Origin: Actinomycetes bacterium
GTDB taxonomy: Bacteria > Actinomycetota > CALGFH01
Assembly (NCBI GenBank): GCA_036000965.1
Contig: DASYUT010000346.1
Coordinates: forward strand, 1 to 55,858
Length of the DNA stretch: 55,858 nucleotides
Direction of reading: 5' to 3'
Made by a program: the position numbers and the translations under genes. This document shows, one piece after another, positions 16,423 to 23,019 of this stretch. Each line of letters begins with the position of its first letter. Position 1 is the first letter of the stretch. The notes beneath the pieces are model-generated. The model saw nothing but the letters and a program-made list of their open reading frames with translations. It searched no databases and was not told where the DNA came from.

Positions 16423-16441
16423 ACCCTCCACAGTGGAGGGT
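16423..16441. promoter_or_regulatory. Perfect palindromic operator between PadR gene and membrane gene
   Basis: ACCCTCCAC-A-GTGGAGGGT is a perfect 9-bp inverted repeat with a 1-nt spacer. It sits 28 bp before the start of the minus-strand membrane gene and 62 bp before the PadR start, well placed to control both directions. Confidence 0.65.
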
Positions 16442-16464
16442 GGTGCGTCGCCCAGCCTGGACCT

Positions 16465-16479
16465 GCCACAGTGGAGTGT
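16465..16479. promoter_or_regulatory. Second, imperfect copy of the PadR operator
   Basis: TGCCACAGTGGAGTG shares the CCACAGTGGAG core of the perfect site 38 bp away (centre to centre) and lies 24 bp upstream of the PadR start. A strong plus weak site pair is typical of autoregulated repressors. Confidence 0.55.
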
Positions 16480-16502
16480 CAAGTCGTTCCGAGGGGGCGC
16501 CC

Positions 16503-17045
16503 ATGCCCGACCGTCCGCTCAACGCCACTGCGGCGTCCCTGCTCGGCTTCTTGCACCAGGGGCCGATGACCGGCTGGGACCTGGTCGCCACCACCCAGGC
16601 GGCGATCGGCGACTTCTGGTCGCTCAGCCAGAGCCAGGTGTACCGGGAGCTCGCCGCGATGGCCGACGCCGGCCTGGTCACGGCCGGTGAGCGCGGCCCG
16701 CGCGAGCGCCAGCCCTACGCCATCACCGACGCGGGACGGGCCGCGTTCGCCGCCTGGGTCGACCGCGAGCCCGGCCCGGAGAGTATCCGCTACCCGCTGC
16801 TGCTGACGATCGCGTTCGGCCGGCACCTCCGGCCCGAACGACTGGCCGCCTTCGTGCATGGCCACCGGGCCGAGCATGCCGAGCGGCTGGCCCGGTACGA
16901 GCAACTCCACGAGGCTGCGCGGGCGGCCGGCGGCCAGCCCGACCCGTATGCCATGGCCACGCTCGACTTCGGCCTGGCCTACGAGCGGGCCGTGCTGGCC
17001 TGGTTCGACCAGCTCCCGCCGGCGATCCGTGGGGACGGCAGGTAG
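16503..17045 (+). CDS. PadR family transcriptional regulator
   Basis: A 180-aa regulator. The N-terminal winged helix reads 'AASLLGFLHQGPMTGWDLVA', 'FWSLSQSQVYRELAAMADAG' and 'GPRERQPYAITDAGRAAFAA', the classic PadR pattern including the Tyr/Arg of the recognition helix and wing. The C-terminal half (about 90-175) is helical, as in PadR-s2 members that dimerise through it. ATG 16503 is chosen over upstream starts because those would place the operators inside the gene, and a GAGGGGG box lies 7-9 nt before it. It is divergent from a four-helix membrane protein. Ligands of PadR proteins are typically phenolics or drugs; here unknown. Confidence 0.88.
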   Translation: MPDRPLNATAASLLGFLHQGPMTGWDLVATTQAAIGDFWSLSQSQVYRELAAMADAGLVTAGERGPRERQPYAITDAGRAAFAAWVDREPGPESIRYPLLLTIAFGRHLRPERLAAFVHGHRAEHAERLARYEQLHEAARAAGGQPDPYAMATLDFGLAYERAVLAWFDQLPPAIRGDGR

Positions 17046-17084
17046 CGTCGCCGGCGCCCTCTCCGCTCGGGCGACGGGCGCCCT

Positions 17085-17159
17085 GGCGTGTGCACGACGT
17101 CGGACGCCCTCGGCCGGGCGCCTGGTGACCGGCGTGTGCACGACGTCGGACGCCCTCGG
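17085..17159. repeat. Two perfect 29-bp direct repeats
   Basis: A 29-bp unit beginning GGCGTGTGCACGACGTCGGA occurs at 17085-17113 and 17131-17159, separated by 17 bp. A truncated, diverged third start (GGCGTGTGGAGC) follows near 17175. It lies between the convergent PadR and DUF1918 genes. With only two intact units, a 17-bp gap and no cas genes, it is not a CRISPR array. Confidence 0.8.
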
Positions 17160-17189
17160 TGAGCGACGGCGCCTTGGCGTGTGGAGCCG

Positions 17190-17387
17190 TCAGGCGCCCG
17201 CGGTCGGGCTGGGCTCCTCCTTGCCGGTGACGGTGAGGCATCCGGCGCTCGGGATGAACACCGACACCGAGCCGCTGTCCCAGCGCACGGTGATCAGGTT
17301 GCCCTCCACCCCGGTGACCACGCCGCTCCGGGTGGAGCTGCCGACCTTCTCCGACTCGACGAGCACGCGGTCGCCGATGCTGACCAT
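17190..17387 (-). CDS. DUF1918 domain protein
   Basis: A 65-aa small beta-rich protein starting 'MVSIGDRVLVESEKVG', with 'RSGVVTGVEGNLITVRWDSG' and 'SVFIPSAG' following. This is the SH3-like DUF1918 fold common in actinobacteria as single-domain proteins of unknown role. AGGAGGT precedes ATG 17387 ideally. A 33-bp tandem duplication includes this ribosome binding site, the start codon and the first codons, creating a second in-frame start 33 bp upstream (ATG 17420), also with its own AGGAGGT. Two isoforms differing by 11 residues are therefore possible. Confidence 0.85.
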   Translation of the reverse strand: MVSIGDRVLVESEKVGSSTRSGVVTGVEGNLITVRWDSGSVSVFIPSAGCLTVTGKEEPSPTAGA

Positions 17388-17443
17388 CGTTCGACCTCCT
17401 GTGATACCGCTGCTGACCATCGTTCGACCTCCTGTGATACCGC
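17378..17443. repeat. 33-bp perfect tandem duplication spanning a translation start
   Basis: The unit at 17378-17410 is repeated exactly at 17411-17443. On the minus strand each unit carries AGGAGGT, ATG and the first codons of the DUF1918 gene. Being 33 bp, it keeps the frame. Confidence 0.92.
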
Positions 17444-17537
17444 TGTGATAGCGAGGTAGGGCGAGGTAGTAGGGAGTCCGAGTGTCGCCCGGCAGTCCCC
17501 GTGATTCAAGGGGGGTCCGGCCACGTACCCTGGCGGC

Positions 17538-18767
17538 ATGCAAGGACCGTCCCGGGAACGTCTCCGCCGCTCCGGCGGGCCCCGTCCACCCGTGCCCGGC
17601 GCGCGGGTGAACCGCGCCTCCCCGCTCTCCCCCGAGACCCGGCTCGTCCACGCCGACCTGCACAACCACACGCTGATCTCCGACGGCGACGGCGAGCCCG
17701 GCCGCGCCTTCGACTCCATGCGCGCGGCCGGGCTCGACGTCGCCGCCATCACCGACCACGCCGCGATCGCGCCCGAGGAGCTGACCGCCGAGGAGCTGAC
17801 CGCCCACCCACCGCCCGACTCGATCGACCGGGCGGCCTGGCGGCGCCTGAAGCAGCTGGCCGACCAGGCCAGGGAGGACGGGGCCTTCGTCTCCCTGCGG
17901 GGGTTCGAGTGGTCCCACCCGTGGCTCGGACACGTGAACGTGTGGTTCTCCCAGCACTACCTGCACCCCCGGGCGACGGCGAGCCCGTCTGTCGCGCCCC
18001 TGTGGCGCTGGCTTGCCGAGCCTGCACCGGGGGCTCCGTCCCCCAGGCTGGCCAGCCTGGCCGGCTTCAACCACCCCGGGCGGGAGGTGGGCCGCTTTTC
18101 CGGCTTCGCGTTCGACCCAGCCGTCGCCTCCCGGCTGGTGTCGTTCGAGATCTTCAACCGCGACGAGGACTACCTGTTCGAGGGCACCGACGCCGGATGG
18201 CCGTCTCCCCTGGTCGAATGCCTCGAGGCGGGCTGGCGGCCCGGGCTCACCGGCGTGAGCGACGAGCACGGCACCAACTGGGGCTTCGAGCCGGGCAAGG
18301 GCCGCACCGGCCTGCACGTCGGCTCGCTCACCCGTTCTGGGGTGCATGCGGCCCTCCTCGACCGGCGCTGCTTCGCGACCCGGCTCGCGGGGCTCCGCCT
18401 CGATGCGGTCGCCGGGCGCACCCCCATGGGCGGCCTGCTCGCCCACTGGCGTGGCCCGGTCCGCTTCCAGCTCGACGTCGACCGCGGCCCGAGCTGGTGG
18501 GGTCGGCCGCTGCTGGTCCAGGTCCTCCGCCCGGGCTGGCCCATGCCCGTGGTGACCGAGTCGGTTGAGGTCAAGGTGCCCCGGCCGGACCAGCTGCCGC
18601 TCACGTTCGACGTCCGGGTGGACGCCGCGGACGGTTCCTGGGTCGTCCTGCGGGTGACCGACCCGGCCGAGCCCGCCGACCCCAGGGCCAGGGGCGAGTT
18701 CCTGGCCGCCGGCGACGCGGTCGCCTACACCAGCCCGTTCTACCTGGTGCCCGACGCCCCGGCCTGA
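17538..18767 (+). CDS. PHP domain metal-dependent hydrolase (CehA/McbA-like)
   Basis: A 409-aa protein. The N-terminal PHP signature HADLHNHT (His38, His42, His44) is followed by 'VAAITDHAAI' (Asp/His metal ligands, about 75) and, further on, 'LAGFNHPGRE' and 'LTGVSDEHGTNWGFEPGKGR', which supply the remaining ligands. The C-terminal third (about 300-405) is beta-rich, as in CehA/McbA-type metallohydrolases. PHP enzymes usually cleave phosphoesters or carbamates; the substrate is unknown. ATG 17538 has no strong ribosome binding site, but TACCCT 7 nt upstream could be a -10 box giving a leaderless message. The gene end overlaps the convergent membrane gene by 28 bp. Confidence 0.82.
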   Translation: MQGPSRERLRRSGGPRPPVPGARVNRASPLSPETRLVHADLHNHTLISDGDGEPGRAFDSMRAAGLDVAAITDHAAIAPEELTAEELTAHPPPDSIDRAAWRRLKQLADQAREDGAFVSLRGFEWSHPWLGHVNVWFSQHYLHPRATASPSVAPLWRWLAEPAPGAPSPRLASLAGFNHPGREVGRFSGFAFDPAVASRLVSFEIFNRDEDYLFEGTDAGWPSPLVECLEAGWRPGLTGVSDEHGTNWGFEPGKGRTGLHVGSLTRSGVHAALLDRRCFATRLAGLRLDAVAGRTPMGGLLAHWRGPVRFQLDVDRGPSWWGRPLLVQVLRPGWPMPVVTESVEVKVPRPDQLPLTFDVRVDAADGSWVVLRVTDPAEPADPRARGEFLAAGDAVAYTSPFYLVPDAPA

Positions 18768-20038
18768 CCCGCCTGGGGCGGGTCGCTCCCGGCTCGGGAG
18801 ACCAGGGCCGGGGACCTGGAGCGGCCCCGGTCGAGCAGCAGGAGCACGCTCACCGCGGCGGTCAGGGCCAGGGAGATCGCGAGCGACGGGCCGGCGCGGT
18901 TGAGCTGGGGCTTGCCGGCTGCGAGGTCGGCCAGCGGGAGGAGCGCCTGCAGCGCGACCACGCCGAGCAGGAGCCGTGGGCGGGGCGACCGGGCCAGGGC
19001 GAGCGCAGCCGCCGGCATGACCACGGGGAACGCGTAGAGCGCGTAGCGGGACCAGTCCCAGCCGATCAGGAAGTTGGCGAAGACCGGCGCCAGCCACCAG
19101 GCCAGGCGGCGGACCGGTCCCGACCCCAGGCCGGCCACGGCCAGCGGCCACCACACGCCCAGCGACATCGCGAACGCGCTGCCCAGCCAGAACGGGCCGT
19201 CCTGGTCCATGCGTGTGCGCAGGACGTGCCCGAGCACGGTGGCGGGCGACTGCGAGTACTCGACCGACGGCAGGCTGGGTGCGTACGCCAGCACGAGCAC
19301 GAAGGCCACGACGGCCGGTGCCAGCAGCGCGGCCGTGCGCAGCGCCGCAGCCCGGTCGAGGCGGCGGCCGGAGGCGAGCCAGGCGTAGACGGGCAGCGCG
19401 ACGCCGGCGAACAGCTCGCGGGTGCCCGCCATGAGCACCAGCAACGGCGCGACCAGCCAGGTCGGCCGGGCCCGGACCAGGGCCAGGAACGCCCCGGCGA
19501 GCAGCGCGAACGCGGCCGGGTCGGACAGGTAGGGGTCGTACAGGTAGAAGACCCAGCCCCGGCTGCACAGCAGGCCCGCGGTGGCCGCCAGCGCCCAGCC
19601 GTGGCTCGCACCGAGCCGCCGGGCCAGCAGGTAGACGAGCAGGCCGCTGGCGGCCAGGCAGGCCAGAGAGATGGCATGGTAGGTGGTGGCCGGCTCGCCG
19701 CCGAGCAGGTGGACCAGCCAGGGCACGAGCACCCTCGAGCTGTAGGGCCGGATCACAGCCTGGCCCGGGTCGGCCGCCATCTCGAGGTAGTGGCCGGCGT
19801 CGCAGCAGACGGGCTGGCCGACCAGGGGGGTAACCAGCCGCCAGGCAGCGGTGAGGGCGACCGCGACCCCGGCAGCCTGGACCGCCTCGGCCCGCGTGGC
19901 CGCGACGCCCGGCCGCCCAGAAAAGAAGGGGCGCGCAGGCCGTCCTGGGGCGTCTCGGCTGGTCCCTGGGGCGTCTCGGCTGGTCCCCGGGGCGTCTCGG
20001 CTGGTCCCTGAGGCGTCTCGGCTGGTCCCTGTCGTCAC
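18740..20038 (-). CDS. Polytopic membrane protein, GT-C glycosyltransferase-like
   Basis: A 432-aa protein with about 9-10 hydrophobic segments between residues 50 and 415. The early luminal loop 'PVCCDAGHYLEMAADPGQAV' has the Asp-containing arrangement of GT-C type enzymes that use polyprenyl-phosphate sugars. Other motifs are 'PYSSRVLVPWLVHLLGG', 'RGWVFYLYDPYLSDPAAF' and 'GTRELFAGV'. GTG 20038 overlaps the stop of the small upstream ORF by 4 bp (GTGA), which supports it. The N-terminus carries a four-fold GTSRDAP-type heptad encoded by 21-bp tandem repeats. It is convergent with the PHP gene. Likely an envelope sugar transferase of this island; donor and acceptor unknown. Confidence 0.7.
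   Translation of the reverse strand: MTTGTSRDASGTSRDAPGTSRDAPGTSRDAPGRPARPFFSGRPGVAATRAEAVQAAGVAVALTAAWRLVTPLVGQPVCCDAGHYLEMAADPGQAVIRPYSSRVLVPWLVHLLGGEPATTYHAISLACLAASGLLVYLLARRLGASHGWALAATAGLLCSRGWVFYLYDPYLSDPAAFALLAGAFLALVRARPTWLVAPLLVLMAGTRELFAGVALPVYAWLASGRRLDRAAALRTAALLAPAVVAFVLVLAYAPSLPSVEYSQSPATVLGHVLRTRMDQDGPFWLGSAFAMSLGVWWPLAVAGLGSGPVRRLAWWLAPVFANFLIGWDWSRYALYAFPVVMPAAALALARSPRPRLLLGVVALQALLPLADLAAGKPQLNRAGPSLAISLALTAAVSVLLLLDRGRSRSPALVSRAGSDPPQAGQAGASGTR
19947..20030. repeat. Four tandem 21-bp repeats inside the start of a membrane-protein gene
   Basis: Units of 21 bp (GGGGCGTCTCGGCTGGTCCC plus one base) at 19947, 19968, 19989 and 20010 differ by only one base each. On the minus strand they encode G-T-S-R-D-A-P/S heptads. 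A multiple of three, so copy-number change would not break the frame. Confidence 0.92.
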
Positions 20039-20208
20039 GATGGCGTGCAGGATAGGTACAGCTCGGGCGAGCGGTCGAACAGCACCAGCGGGGCGCCTCG
20101 GTCCCGCGCGAGTTCGAGAGCGGCCTGACGGGTGGCCGCTGCCAGCGCGGCGGGCGGCAGCTCGCCGGTCAGCAGGGCCGGCAGGTCGTCCTGGCAGTGC
20201 TCGGTCAC
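20035..20208 (-). CDS. Small 57-aa protein coupled to the membrane glycosyltransferase-like gene
   Basis: Reading from GTG 20208 gives 'MTEHCQDDLPALLTGELPPA', then 'ALAAATRQAALELARDRGAP' and 'LVLFDRSPELYLSCTPS'. Its TGA overlaps the GTG of the next gene (GTGA), the coupling geometry seen throughout this island. It is acidic at the start, helical in the middle, and ends with two Cys-spaced residues. I recognise no family. The ribosome binding site is weak (ACAGGA). Confidence comes from the overlap and from protein-like composition. Confidence 0.5.
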   Translation of the reverse strand: MTEHCQDDLPALLTGELPPAALAAATRQAALELARDRGAPLVLFDRSPELYLSCTPS

Positions 20209-20408
20209 CGGTGCGTCCTGTCGCTCGATCCCGGGGCGGCCCCGGTCGGGTGCCGCCGATCCCTCAAGTTTGCCTCGATCTCACCGAAGGGGCGAGAGGA
20301 GCACCCGGTCCCCGGCCCGGTCCGCCATGGCGGCCCGGGCCGGCTCCGCCGTCCAGCCGCGTCGGCTTCGCCGTCCAGTCGACGCCTGCCTGCCGCTTGG
20401 AGCGCGAC

Positions 20409-21521
20409 GTGCGAAGACCATCGACCCCCGTCCTGCTGGCGGCCGTCCTGGCCGCCGTCGCCGTCCTGACCGGCTCTCCCGCCCTGGCGGACCCGCCGGG
20501 CCGTGGGTTGCCTGCTCTCGCCTGGTCGCCCGCTGGTGCCTGGTCGCCAGCTGCTGGCGCCGCGGGCGTGCCCCGGGTAGCGGCTGGCAGCGCCGCGGGC
20601 GTGCTCTGGGCGCCGGCTGGCAGCGCGGCGCGCGTGCTCCGGGCGCCGGCTGGCGAGGCCGCCGCGAAGGCCGAGGCGGCGGAGCTGCGCCGACGGGTGC
20701 GTGAGGTGGCCGAACGGGCGGAGAGGCTGGCCGCCGCCGCCGACGCGGCCCAGGCACGGGCGGACCTGCTCACCGCGACCGCGGCGGTGCGCCAAGGCGA
20801 GCTGGACGAGGCCGAGCGGGTGCTCGGCGACGCCAGGGATCGATACGATCAGCAGGTCCGCCACCTCTACATGCAAGGGCCGCTGGCGCCGTTCGAGCCC
20901 CTGCTGTACGTCGCCGACCCGGCCGGGCTGGAGATGGCGCGCCGGGCCATGGCCGAGACCCTGCGCGGCGGCCAGCGCGACCTGCTCGTGGTCGAGGTGG
21001 CCACCGGCAGGGTAGAGCTGGCCCTGGCCGAGCTGCGCCGGAGCCAGGCCGACCTCCGGGTCGAGCAGGGCCGCCTTGCCGCCCGCCGGGCCGAGCTGGC
21101 TGCCGAGCTGGCCACCGGGCAGGCGCTGCTCGACGCCGCAGACGCCGCGGTACGCCAGGCCGTGGCCGCGGAGCAGCGCCGCCGGGAGGCCGCGCACCGG
21201 GCCCTGGTGCTCGCGGCCCTGGCCCGGACCGGGAGGGCCTCGGTGCACGGCGGCGTCCGCTGCGACCTGACCGGCATGTCCGCCGCCGAGCGGTTCATCA
21301 TCGAGCACGAGTCGAGCGGCTACCCCAGCGCCCAGAACCCAGGGTCGACGGCGTTTGGGCTCGGGCAGCTCCTGCTCGACCAGCGTCTGCGCCACCTGGG
21401 CGCGGACTACGCCACCAGCGACTGCGCCAAGCAGCTCGCCGCCTTCCGGGCCTACGTCCGCGACCGCTACGGCACGGCCGAGGCGGCGATGGCGTTCTGG
21501 CTCGCCCACCACTGGTACTGA
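20409..21521 (+). CDS. Secreted coiled-coil protein with lytic-transglycosylase-like C-terminus
   Basis: A 370-aa precursor from GTG 20409 (TTGGAG 8 nt before). The signal peptide is at residues 1-28 (RRPSTPVLLAAVLAAVAVLTG). An Ala/Gly/Pro-rich repeat linker follows at about 35-80, then a long coiled coil (about 82-280, 'ELRRRVREVAERAERLAAAA') as in PcsB/CwlO-type cell-wall hydrolases. The C-terminal 80 residues read 'AAERFIIEHESSGYPSAQNP', 'STAFGLGQL' and 'YVRDRYGTAEAAMAFWLAHH', an SLT/lysozyme-like pattern with the catalytic Glu in IEHESSG. Probably acts on peptidoglycan outside the membrane. The linker repeats (GSAAGVLWAPA-like) are in frame. Confidence 0.8.
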   Translation: MRRPSTPVLLAAVLAAVAVLTGSPALADPPGRGLPALAWSPAGAWSPAAGAAGVPRVAAGSAAGVLWAPAGSAARVLRAPAGEAAAKAEAAELRRRVREVAERAERLAAAADAAQARADLLTATAAVRQGELDEAERVLGDARDRYDQQVRHLYMQGPLAPFEPLLYVADPAGLEMARRAMAETLRGGQRDLLVVEVATGRVELALAELRRSQADLRVEQGRLAARRAELAAELATGQALLDAADAAVRQAVAAEQRRREAAHRALVLAALARTGRASVHGGVRCDLTGMSAAERFIIEHESSGYPSAQNPGSTAFGLGQLLLDQRLRHLGADYATSDCAKQLAAFRAYVRDRYGTAEAAMAFWLAHHWY

Positions 21522-21757
21522 CCCCACCCGACCATGGCACCGGCGCTCTCTGGGGCCGTGGGGTGGTGGGAGCCGCCTGGCCATGGCACCGGCGCGGGGG
21601 GCAGGGGGCCGTGGGGGAGGACGGTGACCAAGGCCGGCGCTCGCCGCCAGAGCGAGTTTCCCCACGCGAACGAAGGCTGCGGCAAGATGTCCCCCGTCGG
21701 CTGCCGACTCGCTCGGGAGGGATCCCGCTGGACCAGGACCCGCCGCCGCTGCCGCTG

Positions 21758-22849
21758 ATGTGGTTCATGCTCCCGGGACAACGGCCCTGGCGGGAGCTGC
21801 ACTGGCTGTCGCTGATGCCTGGGGCGGTGGTCACCGCGGTCGGCAGCCCACGGCCTCCCGAGGCGGTCGGCAGCCCGCGGCCGGCCGAGGCGGTCGGCTT
21901 CGTGCACCGCCCGTATCACCAGCCGACCAGGCGCTTCGTCGAGGCGGGGGCGCTCGCCTGGCTCCGGGGGCTCGGCTCGATCCCGGCGCCGATCCTCGAC
22001 GGGCAGGAGTGGCTCGCCTCGCTGGAGCTCTGCGGCCTGGTCACGGGGCAGGCGAGCGCGCTGGCCAGGCGCCGGGGGCAGCGCCAGGCGGTGCTCGTCT
22101 GGGCCAACGACCCCGACACGCCCCTGTACCGGCTGCCGCCCTACCGCCAGGCGGTGCGCCGGGCCCGCTCCGCCGACCTGTTCCTCTGCTTCGTCGAGGC
22201 CGCCCGCGACCACTGCGTCGCCCTCGGCCTGCCCGAGGAGCGCTGCCGGGTCGTGCTCCCCGGGGTCGATACCGAGTTGTTCCACCCACCCGGGGCGCCG
22301 GTGGGCGAGCCGGTCGCCGCCTTCGTCTCCCCACTCGCCGCCAACAAAGGCATCGACCGGGTGCTCGAGGCCTTCCGGGTGGTGCGCGGGAGGCTGCCCG
22401 AGGCCGAGCTGCGGGTGGCCGGCTGCGGCCCGCTGGAAGGGCTGGTGCGCCGCGAGGCGGCCCGGACGGGGAGCGGGGTCCGCTTCCTCGGCGTCACCGG
22501 CCGCGAGGGGGTCGCCCGGGAGCTGCGGCGGGCGGCGGTGTTCGTCACCGCTCCGCGGCCGACCCGGGTCTGGAACGAGCAGTTCGGACTGGCCTACGTC
22601 GAGGCGATGGCCAGCGGCCTCCCGGTCGTCACCACCGCCTGCGGCTCCAACCACGAGGCCGTCCGGCCGCCCAACGAGCGCGTCCCCGACGACACCGAGG
22701 CCCTGGCCGAGGCGCTGCTCGGGTTCCTGGCCGACCCGGCCAGGCGGGCCCGGGTCGGCCAGGAGAACCGGCGCATGGTGCTCGACCGGCACGAGCTGCG
22801 CCGCCAGTGCGCACGCATGGGCGAGGCGTTCCGCCTCGCCGCCGGGTAG
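21758..22849 (+). CDS. Glycosyltransferase family 4 (GT-B)
   Basis: A 363-aa protein. Its GT-B C-terminal half is clear: 'VVLPGVDTELFHPP', 'FVSPLAANKGIDRVLEAFR', 'AELRVAGCGPLEGLVRR' and 'EQFGLAYVEAMASGLPVVTT', containing the ExFGLxxxE donor-binding motif. The N-terminal acceptor domain is short and includes a direct repeat (VGSPRPPEA/VGSPRPAEA). The start is uncertain. ATG 21758 is the first ATG of the conserved protein, but GGGAGGG lies at about 21716, so a CTG or other start near 21728 is possible. A hairpin terminator follows the stop. Likely transfers a sugar from a nucleotide donor to an envelope glycan. Confidence 0.85.
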   Translation: MWFMLPGQRPWRELHWLSLMPGAVVTAVGSPRPPEAVGSPRPAEAVGFVHRPYHQPTRRFVEAGALAWLRGLGSIPAPILDGQEWLASLELCGLVTGQASALARRRGQRQAVLVWANDPDTPLYRLPPYRQAVRRARSADLFLCFVEAARDHCVALGLPEERCRVVLPGVDTELFHPPGAPVGEPVAAFVSPLAANKGIDRVLEAFRVVRGRLPEAELRVAGCGPLEGLVRREAARTGSGVRFLGVTGREGVARELRRAAVFVTAPRPTRVWNEQFGLAYVEAMASGLPVVTTACGSNHEAVRPPNERVPDDTEALAEALLGFLADPARRARVGQENRRMVLDRHELRRQCARMGEAFRLAAG

Positions 22850-22854
22850 CCGGT

Positions 22855-22882
22855 CGCCGCCCGTCCGCCGCGAAGGGCGGCG
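22855..22882 (+). terminator. Hairpin after the GT4 gene
   Basis: CGCCGCCC (22855-22862) pairs with GGGCGGCG (22875-22882) across a 12-nt loop, starting 5 bp past the stop codon. A short T-containing stretch (GATTTCGG) follows. A probable intrinsic terminator. Confidence 0.65.
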
Positions 22883-23019
22883 GCGATTTCGGGGTCTGCC
22901 GCGACGACATGGATCCTCGCGGGTAACAGAAAGCTCTCGATTCAGGTACCTTGCAACCTCTTGGCGTCGTCGGCCCTCTTATTACTCCAGGAGTCGGCGC
23001 GGAGGGGCCGGGAGGTGAC

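Noticed and set aside
17085-17159. CRISPR-like 29-bp repeats
   Set aside because: Only two intact units, a 17-bp gap too short for a spacer, and no cas genes nearby.
20281-20773. Alternative minus-strand ORFs opposite the coiled-coil secreted protein
   Set aside because: They are Arg/Pro/Ala-rich shadows of a plus-strand gene with signal peptide, coiled coil and SLT-like end.
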